Positions 18,428 through 28,594 of a stretch of 64,000 nt of DNA are shown here, in pieces. Origin of the DNA: Luteimonas viscosa (GTDB lineage Bacteria; Pseudomonadota; Gammaproteobacteria; Xanthomonadales; Xanthomonadaceae). How positions within the stretch are numbered: position 1 is the first letter of the stretch; each line of letters starts with the position of its first letter. Under the pieces are notes generated by a model, which saw only the letters and a program-made list of their open reading frames with translations, ran no database searches and had not been told where the DNA came from. The stretch lies in assembly GCF_008244685.1 (NCBI RefSeq), contig NZ_VTFT01000001.1:2707248-2771247 (forward strand). Direction: 5' to 3'. The translations under genes were made by a program, and so were the position numbers.

Positions 18428-19147
18428 CTACAGACGGAAGGACTCTCCGAGGTAGACCCGGCGCACGTCGGGATTGGCGAGAAGCATGTCCGGAGCCCCC
18501 TGCGCGAGCACGCTTCCCTCGTTGAGGATATACGCCCTGTCGCAAATGCCCAAGGTTTCGCGCACATTGTGGTCGGTGATCAGCACCCCGATGCCGCGCT
18601 GCTTGAGGTGCTCGACGATGCGCTGGATCTCCACCACCGAGATCGGATCGACGCCGGCGAACGGTTCGTCGAGCAGGATCAGCCGCGGCCGCGCCGCCAG
18701 CGCACGGGCGATCTCGACCCGCCGCCGCTCGCCGCCGGAAAGGCTGGCGCCGATCTGGTCGGCGACATGGGTGATCTGCAATTCGTCGAGCAGCCCGTCG
18801 AGTTCCCGGCGGCGGCCGGCGCGGTCCAGGTCCTCGCGCAGCTCCAGCACCAGCATGATGTTGTCGGAGACGCTGAGCTTGCGGAACACCGAGGGTTCCT
18901 GCGGCAGGTAGCCGACGCCGCGCCTGGCGCGCTGGTGCATGGGTTCGGCGGTGATGTCGCGGCCGTCGAGCACGATCCGGCCCTCGTCGGCCGGCACCAG
19001 GCCGACGATCATGTAGAAGCAGGTGGTCTTGCCGGCGCCGTTCGGGCCGAGCAGGCCGACCACCTCGCCGGCATCCAGGGTCAGCCCGAAGTCGCGCACG
19101 ACCTCGCGCTGGCGGTAGCGCTTGCGCAACCCCTCGGCGACGAGCAT
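18428..19147 (-). CDS. lptB: LPS export ABC transporter ATPase LptB
   Basis: Cytoplasmic ATPase of the LptB2FG complex that extracts LPS from the inner membrane. The 239-residue protein carries Walker [10 protein letters not shown], the Q-loop region [17 protein letters not shown], the ABC signature [15 protein letters not shown], Walker [14 protein letters not shown] and the His switch ITDHNVRET. Its start shares TGATG with the lptA stop, so the two are translationally coupled. Its membrane partners LptF and LptG are not in the window. Confidence 0.97.
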   Translation of the reverse strand: MLVAEGLRKRYRQREVVRDFGLTLDAGEVVGLLGPNGAGKTTCFYMIVGLVPADEGRIVLDGRDITAEPMHQRARRGVGYLPQEPSVFRKLSVSDNIMLVLELREDLDRAGRRRELDGLLDELQITHVADQIGASLSGGERRRVEIARALAARPRLILLDEPFAGVDPISVVEIQRIVEHLKQRGIGVLITDHNVRETLGICDRAYILNEGSVLAQGAPDMLLANPDVRRVYLGESFRL

Positions 19148-19683
19148 CAGTCCTGCTCTTCCGTGTCGGCCTCGGCCGCCGGCGCGCGGTTGCGCGGCTC
19201 GAACTGCAGGGTCACGCGCCCTTCGTCGCCGCCGCCGCCGCCCTGCACCTGGCCGGTACGCATGTTGTAGACGATGCGTTCGCCGGCGATGCTGCCGCGG
19301 CCGGGTTGCTGGACCACCGCGCCGCCGATGAACACCACGGTGTCCTGCTGCAGGTCGTAGTCGACCCGGGCGGCGGTGGCGTTCATGGTCCCGCCGTTGT
19401 CCATCTGCTGCTTCAGCCGCACCGGCGAGCCGCTCAGCTTCGCGCTCTGGATGTCGCCGTCGCCCTGGCGGATGTCGGCGCGCGCGGCATCGATCACCAG
19501 CGAGCCCTGCACGATGTGGACGTTGCCGGTGAGCACGCAGGGGCCGGAGTCGGTGACCGTGCAGTCGCTCTTGTTGGCCTCCACCTGCATGGTCTGCTGG
19601 CGGTCGGAGGATTTGCCCAGCGCGGCGCCCGCGCAGCAGGCGGCGGCGATCGCCAGGACGAGCTCAGCGGCGTGTCGGGTCAT
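19147..19683 (-). CDS. lptA: LPS transport periplasmic protein LptA
   Basis: Periplasmic bridge protein whose beta-jellyroll (OstA-like) units carry LPS from LptC to LptD. The 178-residue product has an N-terminal signal sequence ([18 protein letters not shown]) and the LptA/OstA pattern [21 protein letters not shown]-like strands, repeated through to [15 protein letters not shown]. Its start lies inside the end of lptC (20-bp overlap) and its stop overlaps lptB. Confidence 0.93.
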   Translation of the reverse strand: MTRHAAELVLAIAAACCAGAALGKSSDRQQTMQVEANKSDCTVTDSGPCVLTGNVHIVQGSLVIDAARADIRQGDGDIQSAKLSGSPVRLKQQMDNGGTMNATAARVDYDLQQDTVVFIGGAVVQQPGRGSIAGERIVYNMRTGQVQGGGGGDEGRVTLQFEPRNRAPAAEADTEEQD

Positions 19684-20224
19684 TGGTCAGGCTCACTCTG
19701 GACAGGAGCTGGATGCGCTTGCTGGCCAGATCGGCCTCCATCCCGGTACCGCGCATTGTAGTGCCGGGGCTTGTGATGGTCACGACGGCCCTGGACGTGG
19801 CGCGGTTGTCCTCGGGCCGGATGTCGAGCTGTTCGGTCCGCAGCACGGTCGGACGGCTCGCGCCGACCGGGCTGTCGGCGACCACGTCGCCACGCAGTTT
19901 CACCAGGGTGCTCTTCTCGTTGACCCAGCCGGTCTTCGAGCGCACTTCCCAGCGGCTGCCGTGCTCGTCGGGCATCAGGAACAGCGGCGTCACCAGCTCC
20001 AGCGTGCGGGCGCCGGGCGTCTGCCGCAGTTCCGGCGCGCGCAGCGAGAACGACTCCCGGCCGTCGCTGTCCAGGGTCACCACCTCGAAATCGCGCAGGA
20101 TGAAGTCCGAGCGCGCCTCGGTCGACGCCTCCGGGGCCTCCGGCTGGTGCGAGCGCCAGGCGAACCAGCCGCTCAGCAGCGCGCCGGCGAGCAGGAGCAG
20201 CATGACCGCGAGCCGCCAGTTCAT
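19664..20224 (-). CDS. lptC: LPS export system protein LptC
   Basis: Bitopic inner-membrane protein that receives LPS from LptB2FG and hands it to LptA. The ~186-residue product has one N-terminal helix (LAVMLLLLAGALLSGWFAW) and a periplasmic jellyroll domain with SDFILRDFEVVTLDSDGR, the conserved LptC start. The ATG at 20224 (MNWRLAVM) overlaps the kdsC stop by ATGA. The longer open frame upstream is discounted. Confidence 0.92.
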   Translation of the reverse strand: MNWRLAVMLLLLAGALLSGWFAWRSHQPEAPEASTEARSDFILRDFEVVTLDSDGRESFSLRAPELRQTPGARTLELVTPLFLMPDEHGSRWEVRSKTGWVNEKSTLVKLRGDVVADSPVGASRPTVLRTEQLDIRPEDNRATSRAVVTITSPGTTMRGTGMEADLASKRIQLLSRVSLTNDPTRR

Positions 20225-20766
20225 CGGCGGCGTCCGTCGAGCAGCGCATCGACGCGGCCCTGCGCGTGCAGGATCAGGTCGCACAATTCGCGCGCCGCGC
20301 CCTCGCCGCCGCGCGAGGGCGTGACCCAGTGCACCTCACCGCGCAACCAGTGGTGCACGTTCGCCGGCGCGACGGCGAAGCCGACCCCGCGCAGCACGTC
20401 CAGGTCGGGCAGGTCGTCGCCCATGAACGCCACCTCGTCCATGGACAGTTCCATGCGCGCGGCGATCCCCGCCAGGCAGGCGAGCTTGTCCTTGCAGTCG
20501 ACGTGGGGTTCGGCGCCCAGCTCGCGTGCGCGGTTGGCGGCGACCAGGCTGTTGCGGGCGGTGATGAAGGCCACGGCGATCCCGGCCCTGCGCAGTTGCA
20601 CCAGGCCCTGGCCGTCGAGCACCTGGAAGGCCTTGGATTCGCGCCCGTCCTCGTCGAACCACAGGCGCCCGTCCGTCAGCGTGCCGTCGACGTCGAAACC
20701 GACCAGGCGGGTCTTCGCGGCGCGGGCGACGAGCTCGTCGGGATAGGCGGGGGTGGCGTGGGGCAC
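20221..20766 (-). CDS. kdsC: 3-deoxy-D-manno-octulosonate 8-phosphate phosphatase KdsC
   Basis: HAD phosphatase that releases Kdo from Kdo-8-phosphate. The 181-residue protein shows HAD motif I GFDVDGTLTDGRLWF, motif II ITARNS, the motif III region DCKDKLACL and motif IV VAFMGDDLPDLDVL. It is the C0-capped tetrameric type, at normal length. It lies 96 bp downstream of kdsD and is coupled to lptC by a 4-bp overlap. Confidence 0.96.
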   Translation of the reverse strand: MPHATPAYPDELVARAAKTRLVGFDVDGTLTDGRLWFDEDGRESKAFQVLDGQGLVQLRRAGIAVAFITARNSLVAANRARELGAEPHVDCKDKLACLAGIAARMELSMDEVAFMGDDLPDLDVLRGVGFAVAPANVHHWLRGEVHWVTPSRGGEGAARELCDLILHAQGRVDALLDGRRR

Positions 20767-20862
20767 GTGGGGAGTGTCCGGAAGGGGGAAGGCGGGAGAG
20801 GTCAGGAAACCGCATCCTGCCTTTACCTGCGGCGAATCAGGGTTCGCCCATCGGGGAACGGG

Positions 20863-21873
20863 TCATACCACCCGTGCCCGCAGCAGGTCGTGGACGTTGA
20901 GCGCGCCCACCACGCGGCGGTCCCGGTCCAGCACCAGCAGGGCGTTGATCTTGCGGGTTTCCATCAGCCGCGCGGCCTCGACCGCGAGCGCGTCGCTGCC
21001 GATGGTGACCGGGTCGCGGGTCATCACGTCGCCGATCGCCGTGGCATGCACGTCCACCCGCCGGTCTCCGAGGGTGCGGCGCAGGTCGCCGTCGGTGAAC
21101 AATCCCAGCAGCCGCCCGGCATCGTCCACCACCGCGGTCACGCCCAGGCGCTTGCGGCTCATCTCCAGCAGCGCCTCGCCGAGCGAGGCGTCGGCGGGCA
21201 CGCGCGGCACGTCGTCGCCGGTGTGCATCACGTCGGCGATGTGCAGCAGCAGGCGCCGGCCGAGCGCGCCGGCCGGGTGCGAGCGCGCGAAATCGTCGGC
21301 GGTGAAGCCGCGCGCCTCGAGCAGCGCGACCGCCAGCGCATCGCCCATCGCCATCGCCGCGGTGGTGCTGGCGGTCGGTGCGAGGTGCAGCGGGCAGGCT
21401 TCCTCCGGCACGCTGATGTCCAGGTGCACATCGGCCGCCTGCGCCAGCGCCGACCCTGGCCGGCCGGTCATCGCCAGCATGGCGTTGCCCTGGCGCTTGA
21501 GCACGGGCAGCAGCATCAGGATCTCGTCGGTCTCGCCCGAATACGACACCGCCAGCAGGATGTCCGCATCGGTGACCATGCCCAGGTCGCCATGGCCGGC
21601 CTCGCCCGGGTGCATGTAGAACGCCGGGGTGCCGGTGGAGGCGAGCGTGGCCGCGATCTTGCGCGCGACGTGGCCGGACTTGCCCATGCCGGTGCACACC
21701 ACGCGCCCCTGCGCGCCGAGGATCCGCTCGCAGGCCCGGGAGAACGCGCCGTCGATGCGCGCGCAGACGGCCTCCAGGCCTCGCATCTCCACCTCGAACA
21801 CGCGCCGGCCACTGGCGGCGAGGGCCGGTTCTGCGGCGGGTGCTTCGCGGGGCGATGTTCCGTGCGTGGCCAT
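20863..21873 (-). CDS. kdsD: Arabinose-5-phosphate isomerase KdsD/KpsF
   Basis: Converts ribulose-5-phosphate to arabinose-5-phosphate, the first step to Kdo. The 336-residue protein has an N-terminal SIS domain (CTGMGKSGHVARKIAATLASTG, AVSYSGETDEI, LAPTASTTAAMAMGDALA) and two C-terminal CBS domains (DVMHTGDDVPRVPADASL and DVMTRDPVTIGSDALAV). It heads the minus-strand LPS/rpoN/PTS block and diverges from ibaG. The 122-bp gap (21874-21995) contains an AT-richer stretch around 21895-21915 where promoters would be expected. Confidence 0.96.
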   Translation of the reverse strand: MATHGTSPREAPAAEPALAASGRRVFEVEMRGLEAVCARIDGAFSRACERILGAQGRVVCTGMGKSGHVARKIAATLASTGTPAFYMHPGEAGHGDLGMVTDADILLAVSYSGETDEILMLLPVLKRQGNAMLAMTGRPGSALAQAADVHLDISVPEEACPLHLAPTASTTAAMAMGDALAVALLEARGFTADDFARSHPAGALGRRLLLHIADVMHTGDDVPRVPADASLGEALLEMSRKRLGVTAVVDDAGRLLGLFTDGDLRRTLGDRRVDVHATAIGDVMTRDPVTIGSDALAVEAARLMETRKINALLVLDRDRRVVGALNVHDLLRARVV

Positions 21874-21898
21874 ATCCGGTGGACCGGCTTTCCGTTAA

Positions 21899-23491
<1,593 letters not shown>

Positions 23492-23492
23492 G

Positions 23493-23831
23493 GTGGCGCG
23501 CGTGAACAAGACGAAGTCGCGCTTCCCGCCCAGGCGCAAGGTGCTGCTGGCGGTCGTGGTGCTGGTGCTGGTGGCGATGCTGGTCCTGCGCCTGATGGGC
23601 ATCGCCGGCTTCAACGGCACCGCGCCCGAGGGCATGGACTGGAACGACGACGGCGTGGCCAGCCGCGCCGAAATCCTGCAGGGCTACACGATCATCGCGG
23701 TCGACGAGACCCGCGACGGCCCGCGCACCTGTCGCCGCTACGTGCGCCTGCGCGATCGCGAGGCGCCGTTCCGGGTGGAATGCCGGGTCGAGTTCGGGGA
23801 AGACGGCGGGAAGGGTTCGACGCCGCAATAA
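23493..23831 (+). CDS. Small membrane-anchored protein with EF-hand-like loop
   Basis: Not assigned to a named family. The 112-residue product has a basic N-terminus (KTKSRFPPRRK), one strong membrane helix (VLLAVVVLVLVAMLVLRLMG) and then an extra-cytoplasmic part. A calcium-binding-like loop DWNDDGVASRAEI resembles a single EF-hand with Asp/Asn at the ligand positions. Two Cys residues in the C-terminal part could pair. It begins with a GTG one base after the murA stop (a second GTG at 23502 is possible), so it is likely cotranscribed with murA. Confidence 0.75.
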   Translation: MARVNKTKSRFPPRRKVLLAVVVLVLVAMLVLRLMGIAGFNGTAPEGMDWNDDGVASRAEILQGYTIIAVDETRDGPRTCRRYVRLRDREAPFRVECRVEFGEDGGKGSTPQ

Positions 23832-23978
23832 GACTGCTGCCTGGCAGGTGGCTGCCGCCGTTCCTCGACCGCCGCCTCATGGACTCGCCCGCGTTCCGAA
23901 CGCGGTCAGCGATTACGCCGGGTCGGGAGGACCGCACGACGACGGCCTGCGCCGTCGCCGCCTGCGTGGCACGCAGGG

Positions 23979-24680
23979 TCAGTGCAGCGACTTCAGCTGC
24001 AGGTCGATATGGTCGCGGCCGTCGCGCTGCTGCAGGATGCGCGCAGGCACCGGCAGATCGTCGACGATCCAGGCGGTGATGCTGCGATTGTCGTCCTTCC
24101 AGGTGACCTTGGTCGCCTTGCGGGTCTTGCCGGCCACCGAAATGTCCTCGGTGCCCGCCGGCCTGAAGGCCTGGCGCTTGACCCGCCCGTCCTCGACCAG
24201 ACGGTAGCTCAGCGGCTTGCCGGCCTTGAAGTCGCGCACCAGCGCGAGGTTCATCAGCATGCCGTCGACGTCGCCGGCCTGCAGCTTCACCGGTCCGCGA
24301 CGGTCAGGCTTGACGTCGCCGTCCCAGGTGGCCTTGCCGCTGTCCCAGTCGTAGGTGGCGTTGACCGAACGCTTCTTGACCAGCATCGCCGCGAGCCCGG
24401 ATTCGCCGCCCTGCGAATCGTTGCCCGACAGCGGGCGCCACTGCCCGCCCGTGGCCTCGAACACCGTGCTCTGCGCCAGCCGCGCCCCGGCGCCGGTGAC
24501 CTCGAGGCTGTACTTCCAGCGGTTGTCGCCCGCCGGCGCCAGGGTCATGCGGCCGTCGGCCTGCATGCCCATGTACTGGGCGCCGTAATCGGCGGTGAAG
24601 GGCTCGATCGCGGCCAGCGGCGCGCTGGCGAGCGCGAGCAGGGCTGCGATCGCGGGAGTACGGAAACGGGTTCGGAGCAT
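23979..24680 (-). CDS. DUF3108 domain protein (second of a tandem pair)
   Basis: A 233-residue exported protein: signal peptide TPAIAALLALASAPLAA, then a DUF3108 domain with FTADYGAQYMGMQADGRM, WKYSLEVTGAGARLAQ and the C-terminal PVPARILQQRDGRDHIDLQL. DUF3108 proteins are periplasmic lipocalin-like proteins without a settled role. The ATG at 24680 has GAGG nine bases upstream. A second ATG at 24701 overlaps the stop of the upstream paralogue and cannot be ruled out. It lies last in the purM-purN-DUF3108-DUF3108 run. Confidence 0.88.
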   Translation of the reverse strand: MLRTRFRTPAIAALLALASAPLAAIEPFTADYGAQYMGMQADGRMTLAPAGDNRWKYSLEVTGAGARLAQSTVFEATGGQWRPLSGNDSQGGESGLAAMLVKKRSVNATYDWDSGKATWDGDVKPDRRGPVKLQAGDVDGMLMNLALVRDFKAGKPLSYRLVEDGRVKRQAFRPAGTEDISVAGKTRKATKVTWKDDNRSITAWIVDDLPVPARILQQRDGRDHIDLQLKSLH

Positions 24681-24697
24681 GGGGGCAATCCTCGTTC

Positions 24698-25501
24698 TCA
24701 TTGTGCGGTCTGGTATTCGACCAGGCGCAGGTCGATGGCGTCCTCGCCATCCTCGCGCTGCAGGATGCGGACCGGGGTCGGCACCCCGTCGGCGATCCAG
24801 AAGATGGTCTCGTCGTTGCCGCCGTTGGTGCGTTCGACCCGCAGCGCCTCGTAACTCAGTTCGGCCACGGTCACCGTTTCGGTCCGGGCGGCGACCTGGT
24901 AGGCATAGTCGCGCGCCCGGCCACCGTCGACGAAGCGGTACTGCAGGCTCCTGCCCGGCTGCGCATCGCGGATCACCGCGAGGTTGATCAGCAGCCCGCT
25001 CATGTCGCCGTAGCGGATCGGCAGCGGGGCACGGCGATCCCTGTCGAGGTCGCCCGTCCACCGCGCGGTATTCGCATGCCAGTCGTAGGTTCCGGTGACC
25101 TTGCGATTGAAGAAGAACGCGGCCTTGCGCACGGTGCTCTGCGACAACGGCCGGTAGATGCCGTTGGCCTCGTCGAACACGGTGCTCTGTTCAAGGTTCA
25201 GTCCCGCGATCCCGGCCAGCCCGCGGTTGCCGCGGATGCCCAGGTCGATGCGCCAGCGCGCGGCCGCGTCGTCCCGGACCACCTCCATGGTCGCGTTGCC
25301 CGCGGGCTTGCCGCCGTACCACGCCTCGTAGGTGGCGAGGAATGGCTGCAACGCAGAACCGGACGCTGGCGTCGGTGCCTGCGTGGCCTCGGTGGCCTCG
25401 GTGGCCTGGAGGGCCAGGGCATGCGCAGGCACGGAAGCGCCCGTGGCAACCAGGGCGGTCGCGGCGAAGCATGCGGAAAGCAGGGAAGGGGTCAGGCGCA
25501 T
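24698..25501 (-). CDS. DUF3108 domain protein (first of a tandem pair)
   Basis: A 267-residue exported protein with a signal sequence (LLSACFAATALVATGASVPAHA), a Thr/Ala/Glu-rich spacer, then a DUF3108 domain: FLATYEAWYGGKPAGNATM, RWRIDLGIRGNRGLAG, SGLLINLAVIRDAQPG and PTPVRILQREDGEDAIDLRL. It aligns along its length with the next gene, so the two are paralogues from a tandem duplication. The ATG at 25501 is used; an in-frame TTG at 25519 is unlikely. It begins ten bases after the purN stop. Confidence 0.88.
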   Translation of the reverse strand: MRLTPSLLSACFAATALVATGASVPAHALALQATEATEATQAPTPASGSALQPFLATYEAWYGGKPAGNATMEVVRDDAAARWRIDLGIRGNRGLAGIAGLNLEQSTVFDEANGIYRPLSQSTVRKAAFFFNRKVTGTYDWHANTARWTGDLDRDRRAPLPIRYGDMSGLLINLAVIRDAQPGRSLQYRFVDGGRARDYAYQVAARTETVTVAELSYEALRVERTNGGNDETIFWIADGVPTPVRILQREDGEDAIDLRLVEYQTAQ

Positions 25502-25511
25502 AAGCCCGACA

Positions 25512-26219
25512 TCATGCAAAGGCGTCGTTGCACGACAGCTGAAGCGCCGCGGTCAGCGCGCGTGCATCGACGTGAACGCGGTCTTCATGCAGGGCCACCC
25601 GCGCCTGCGCGAACAGGCGCAGGCTCGCCACCAGCAGCGGATGCTCGCGGGCCAGCACCCGCGCGGCGAGGCTGGTCTCGGTGTCGCCCGGTTCGACCGG
25701 CACGCGGGCCTGCGCGATCACCGGGCCGCCATCCAGGTCCGGGGTGACGAAATGCACGCTCGCCCCGTGCTCGGCCACGCCCGCCCGCAACGCCTGGCGA
25801 TGGGTGTGCAGTCCCTTGAACGCGGGCAGCAGCGACGGGTGGATGTTGATGATGCGGCCGGCCCGCGACGCGAGGGCGGCGGCGTCGATCAGGCGCATGT
25901 AGCCGGCGCAGACGATCAGGTCCGGCGCCACCGCGTCGACCCGGGCGAACAGCGCCTGGTCGAACGCGGCGCGGGAAGGGTAGTCGCGCGGCGACAGCGC
26001 CTGGGCGTGTACGCCGGCCGCGCGCGCGCGTTGCAGCGCGGGCGCCCCGGTCCGGTCGGAGAACACGCCGGCGACGGTCGCGTCCAGGGTGCCGGTCGCG
26101 ATCGCGTCGAGGACCGCCTGCAGGTTGCTGCCGCGTCCGGACGCGAGGATCGCGATGCGATATGTCGGAGTATTCGGGACGGGTGGCGGGAGATCGCCGG
26201 CATCCCGCGCGCCGGACAC
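25512..26219 (-). CDS. purN: Phosphoribosylglycinamide formyltransferase PurN
   Basis: Folate-dependent formyl transfer to GAR, step three of purine synthesis. It shows YRIAILASGRGSNLQAVLDAI at the start of the fold, LIVCAGYMRLID, the catalytic INIHPSLLPAFKGLHTH segment with Asn and His, and HFVTPDLDGGPVIAQ with the catalytic Asp. The start is uncertain because no ATG, GTG or TTG lies close to the conserved N-terminus. The nearest is a GTG at 26219, giving a ~20-residue Pro-rich leader. An ATG at 26273 would give a longer leader encoded by a G-rich repeat-like stretch. It follows purM by 68 bp or less. Confidence 0.9.
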   Translation of the reverse strand: MSGARDAGDLPPPVPNTPTYRIAILASGRGSNLQAVLDAIATGTLDATVAGVFSDRTGAPALQRARAAGVHAQALSPRDYPSRAAFDQALFARVDAVAPDLIVCAGYMRLIDAAALASRAGRIINIHPSLLPAFKGLHTHRQALRAGVAEHGASVHFVTPDLDGGPVIAQARVPVEPGDTETSLAARVLAREHPLLVASLRLFAQARVALHEDRVHVDARALTAALQLSCNDAFA

Positions 26220-26287
26220 CGAGGCGCGCGCCGATGCGGCATCCTCGCCCACTCCCGGGTCCCGATTCCCCATTCCCGGCCCCGCTG

Positions 26288-27343
26288 TCAGCCGATGCGC
26301 ACGCGCTCGCCTTCGCGCGCGGGGACGACTTCGCCGATCCGCCAGTGGGCGAGGCCGAGTCGCGCGAGCTCGCCGCCGAGGCCGGCGACCGCGTCGCGGT
26401 CGGCCAGCAGCACGAAGCCGATGCCGCAGTTGAACGTGCGCCACATTTCCTCGCGGGCGACGTTGCCCTCGCGCTGCAGCCATTCGAACACCGGCGGCAA
26501 CTGCCACGACGACGCATCGATGTCGAGGCCGAGCCCCTCGGGCACCACGCGGATGATGTTCTCGGTCAGGCCGCCGCCGGTGATGTGGGCCATGCCGTGG
26601 ATCGCCGGCCCGTGCGTGCCGCGCAGCAGTTCCAGGATCGGCTTGACGTACAGCCGCGTCGGCGCCATCAGCGCGTCGGCCAGCGCCACGCCGCCGACGT
26701 CGAGTCCGGCCGGGCGGCCGGCGCGGTCGTAGATCCGGCGGATCAGCGAATAGCCGTTGGAATGCGGGCCGCTGGAGGCGATGCCGAGCAGCACGTCGCC
26801 TTCGCGCACGGCGGAGCCGTCGCGCAGTTCCGACTTCTCCACCCCGGCCACGCAGAACCCCGCCAGGTCGTATTCGCCCGGCGGATACATGTCGGGCATT
26901 TCCGCGGTCTCGCCGCCGATCAGCGCGCAGCCGGACAGCTCGCAGCCCCTGGCGATGCCGCCGACCACCGCCACCGTGGTCTCCACGTCGAGCTTGCCGG
27001 TGGCGAAATAGTCGAGGAAGAACAGCGGCTCGGCGCCCTGCACCAGCACGTCGTTCACGCACATCGCGACCAGGTCGATGCCGATGGTGTCGTGGCGACC
27101 GAGCTGCTGGGCGAGCTTGAGCTTGGTGCCGACGCCATCGGTGCCCGAGACCAGCACCGGCTCGCGGTACTTGCCCGACAGGTCGAACAGCGCGCCGAAG
27201 CCGCCGAGGCCGCCCATCACCTCCGGGCGCAGGCTGCGCCGGACCAGCGGCTTGATGCGTTCGACGACCTCGTTGCCCGCGTCGATGTCGACGCCGGCGT
27301 CGCGATAGGTCAGGCCGTGCGGGCCGGGAGGGGGGGTGGTCAC
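26288..27343 (-). CDS. purM: Phosphoribosylformylglycinamidine cyclo-ligase PurM
   Basis: AIR synthetase, step five of purine synthesis. The 351-residue protein has [20 protein letters not shown] at the N-terminus, [51 protein letters not shown] and [14 protein letters not shown]. The length is normal. It heads the purM-purN-DUF3108 run and diverges from the DUF2066 gene, sharing a 152-bp promoter region. Confidence 0.97.
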   Translation of the reverse strand: MTTPPPGPHGLTYRDAGVDIDAGNEVVERIKPLVRRSLRPEVMGGLGGFGALFDLSGKYREPVLVSGTDGVGTKLKLAQQLGRHDTIGIDLVAMCVNDVLVQGAEPLFFLDYFATGKLDVETTVAVVGGIARGCELSGCALIGGETAEMPDMYPPGEYDLAGFCVAGVEKSELRDGSAVREGDVLLGIASSGPHSNGYSLIRRIYDRAGRPAGLDVGGVALADALMAPTRLYVKPILELLRGTHGPAIHGMAHITGGGLTENIIRVVPEGLGLDIDASSWQLPPVFEWLQREGNVAREEMWRTFNCGIGFVLLADRDAVAGLGGELARLGLAHWRIGEVVPAREGERVRIG

Positions 27344-27495
27344 GGATGCTCGCGGAAGGCCGGTCGGCCCGCGATTCTAGCAGCCGGCCGGCGCCGGCCC
27401 GCGGCGCGGTCACACCTGCGGCGGTGGCGGCGTCAGGAACCGCGAAGGGGCTTTGTGGCACCATTTCACACGGTTGGCTGCTGGAAGGACATCGG

Positions 27496-28575
27496 ATGCG
27501 CTTGGTGGTGCGAGGGACCCGGATGATCGGGTGGGCGCTGGCCGCGCTGCTGCTGGCGGCGCCCGCGGCGGCGCAGCGCGTCGAGGGCGACCGCGCGTCG
27601 GCGCAGGGCGTGTACGAGGCCGAGGTACCGGTGCGCAGCCAGGCCGAGTCCGAGCGCGAGACCGCCTTCGCGCGCGCGCTGGCCCAGGTGTTCGGGAAGC
27701 TGTCCGGCGACCGTGCGATCACCAGCCGCCCCGGGATCGGCCAGGAACTGCGCCGCGCCGAACAGTACGTGGACGGCTTCGACTACCGCCAGGACGAGAG
27801 CGTGGGCGCGAGCGGCGCGCCGAGCTTCCGGACCACCCTGGTGGTGCGCTTCAAGCCCGACGACATCGACGCCCTGGTCGACGCGCTGGGCCTGCCGGTG
27901 TGGCCGCAGCCGCGGCCCAAGCCGGTGGTGTGGCTGGCGATCGACGACGGCAAGGGGCCGCGCCTGGTCGGGCTGCAGCACAACAACGTGGCGCGGCCGC
28001 TGCTGCAGCGGGCGAGCGAGCGTGGCTACCGGCTGGGGCTGCCCAACGGCAGCGCCGCCGAGCAGGCCGCGGTCGGTGCGATCTGGCGCGGCGACACGGC
28101 CGCGATCGCGCGCCTGTCCGCGCGCTACAGTCCGCCGATGCAGCTGGTCGGCAAGCTCTACCGCGGCGGGGCCGGCTGGAAGGCCGACTGGATCTTCGTC
28201 GACAACGGCCGCGTGCTGTCGCGCTGGTCGGAAGAGGACGTCGACGCGCGGCGCGCGCTGGCTACAGGTGCCGATGGCGGCGCCGACGCGCTGATCAAGC
28301 GCTACGCCAAGGCCACCGCGCCGTCGCAGCCGGTCGCGCAGCGCATCGTCTTCAGCGGCGTGCGCAGCGGCGGCGACTACCTGCGCCTGGCCGCGGCGCT
28401 GCAGCGCATGTCGGTGGTGCGCGCGATCCGTCCCGTGCGAGCGACCGCCGACCGCCTGGAACTCGACCTCGACCTGCTGACCGGGCTGCCGGGCTTCCGC
28501 CGCATGGCCGACGAGGCGGTGCTGCTGGAAGTCGAGGGCGGCGACGAACTCACGCCGGTCTACCTGCTGCGCTGA
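27496..28575 (+). CDS. DUF2066 domain protein, exported
   Basis: A 359-residue protein of the DUF2066 family, whose function is unknown. It has an N-terminal signal (ALAALLLAAPAAAQ), the family start YEAEVPVRSQAESERETAFARALAQVFGKLSG-type helix and the ARPLLQRASERGYRLGLP segment. The ATG at 27496 follows AAGGA at good spacing; longer in-frame starts are discounted. It stands opposite purM and just before the permease at 28595, the usual xanthomonad order purM / DUF2066 / perM / hda. Confidence 0.88.
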   Translation: MRLVVRGTRMIGWALAALLLAAPAAAQRVEGDRASAQGVYEAEVPVRSQAESERETAFARALAQVFGKLSGDRAITSRPGIGQELRRAEQYVDGFDYRQDESVGASGAPSFRTTLVVRFKPDDIDALVDALGLPVWPQPRPKPVVWLAIDDGKGPRLVGLQHNNVARPLLQRASERGYRLGLPNGSAAEQAAVGAIWRGDTAAIARLSARYSPPMQLVGKLYRGGAGWKADWIFVDNGRVLSRWSEEDVDARRALATGADGGADALIKRYAKATAPSQPVAQRIVFSGVRSGGDYLRLAAALQRMSVVRAIRPVRATADRLELDLDLLTGLPGFRRMADEAVLLEVEGGDELTPVYLLR

Positions 28576-28594
28576 CCGCCGGAGCCGCGAACCC

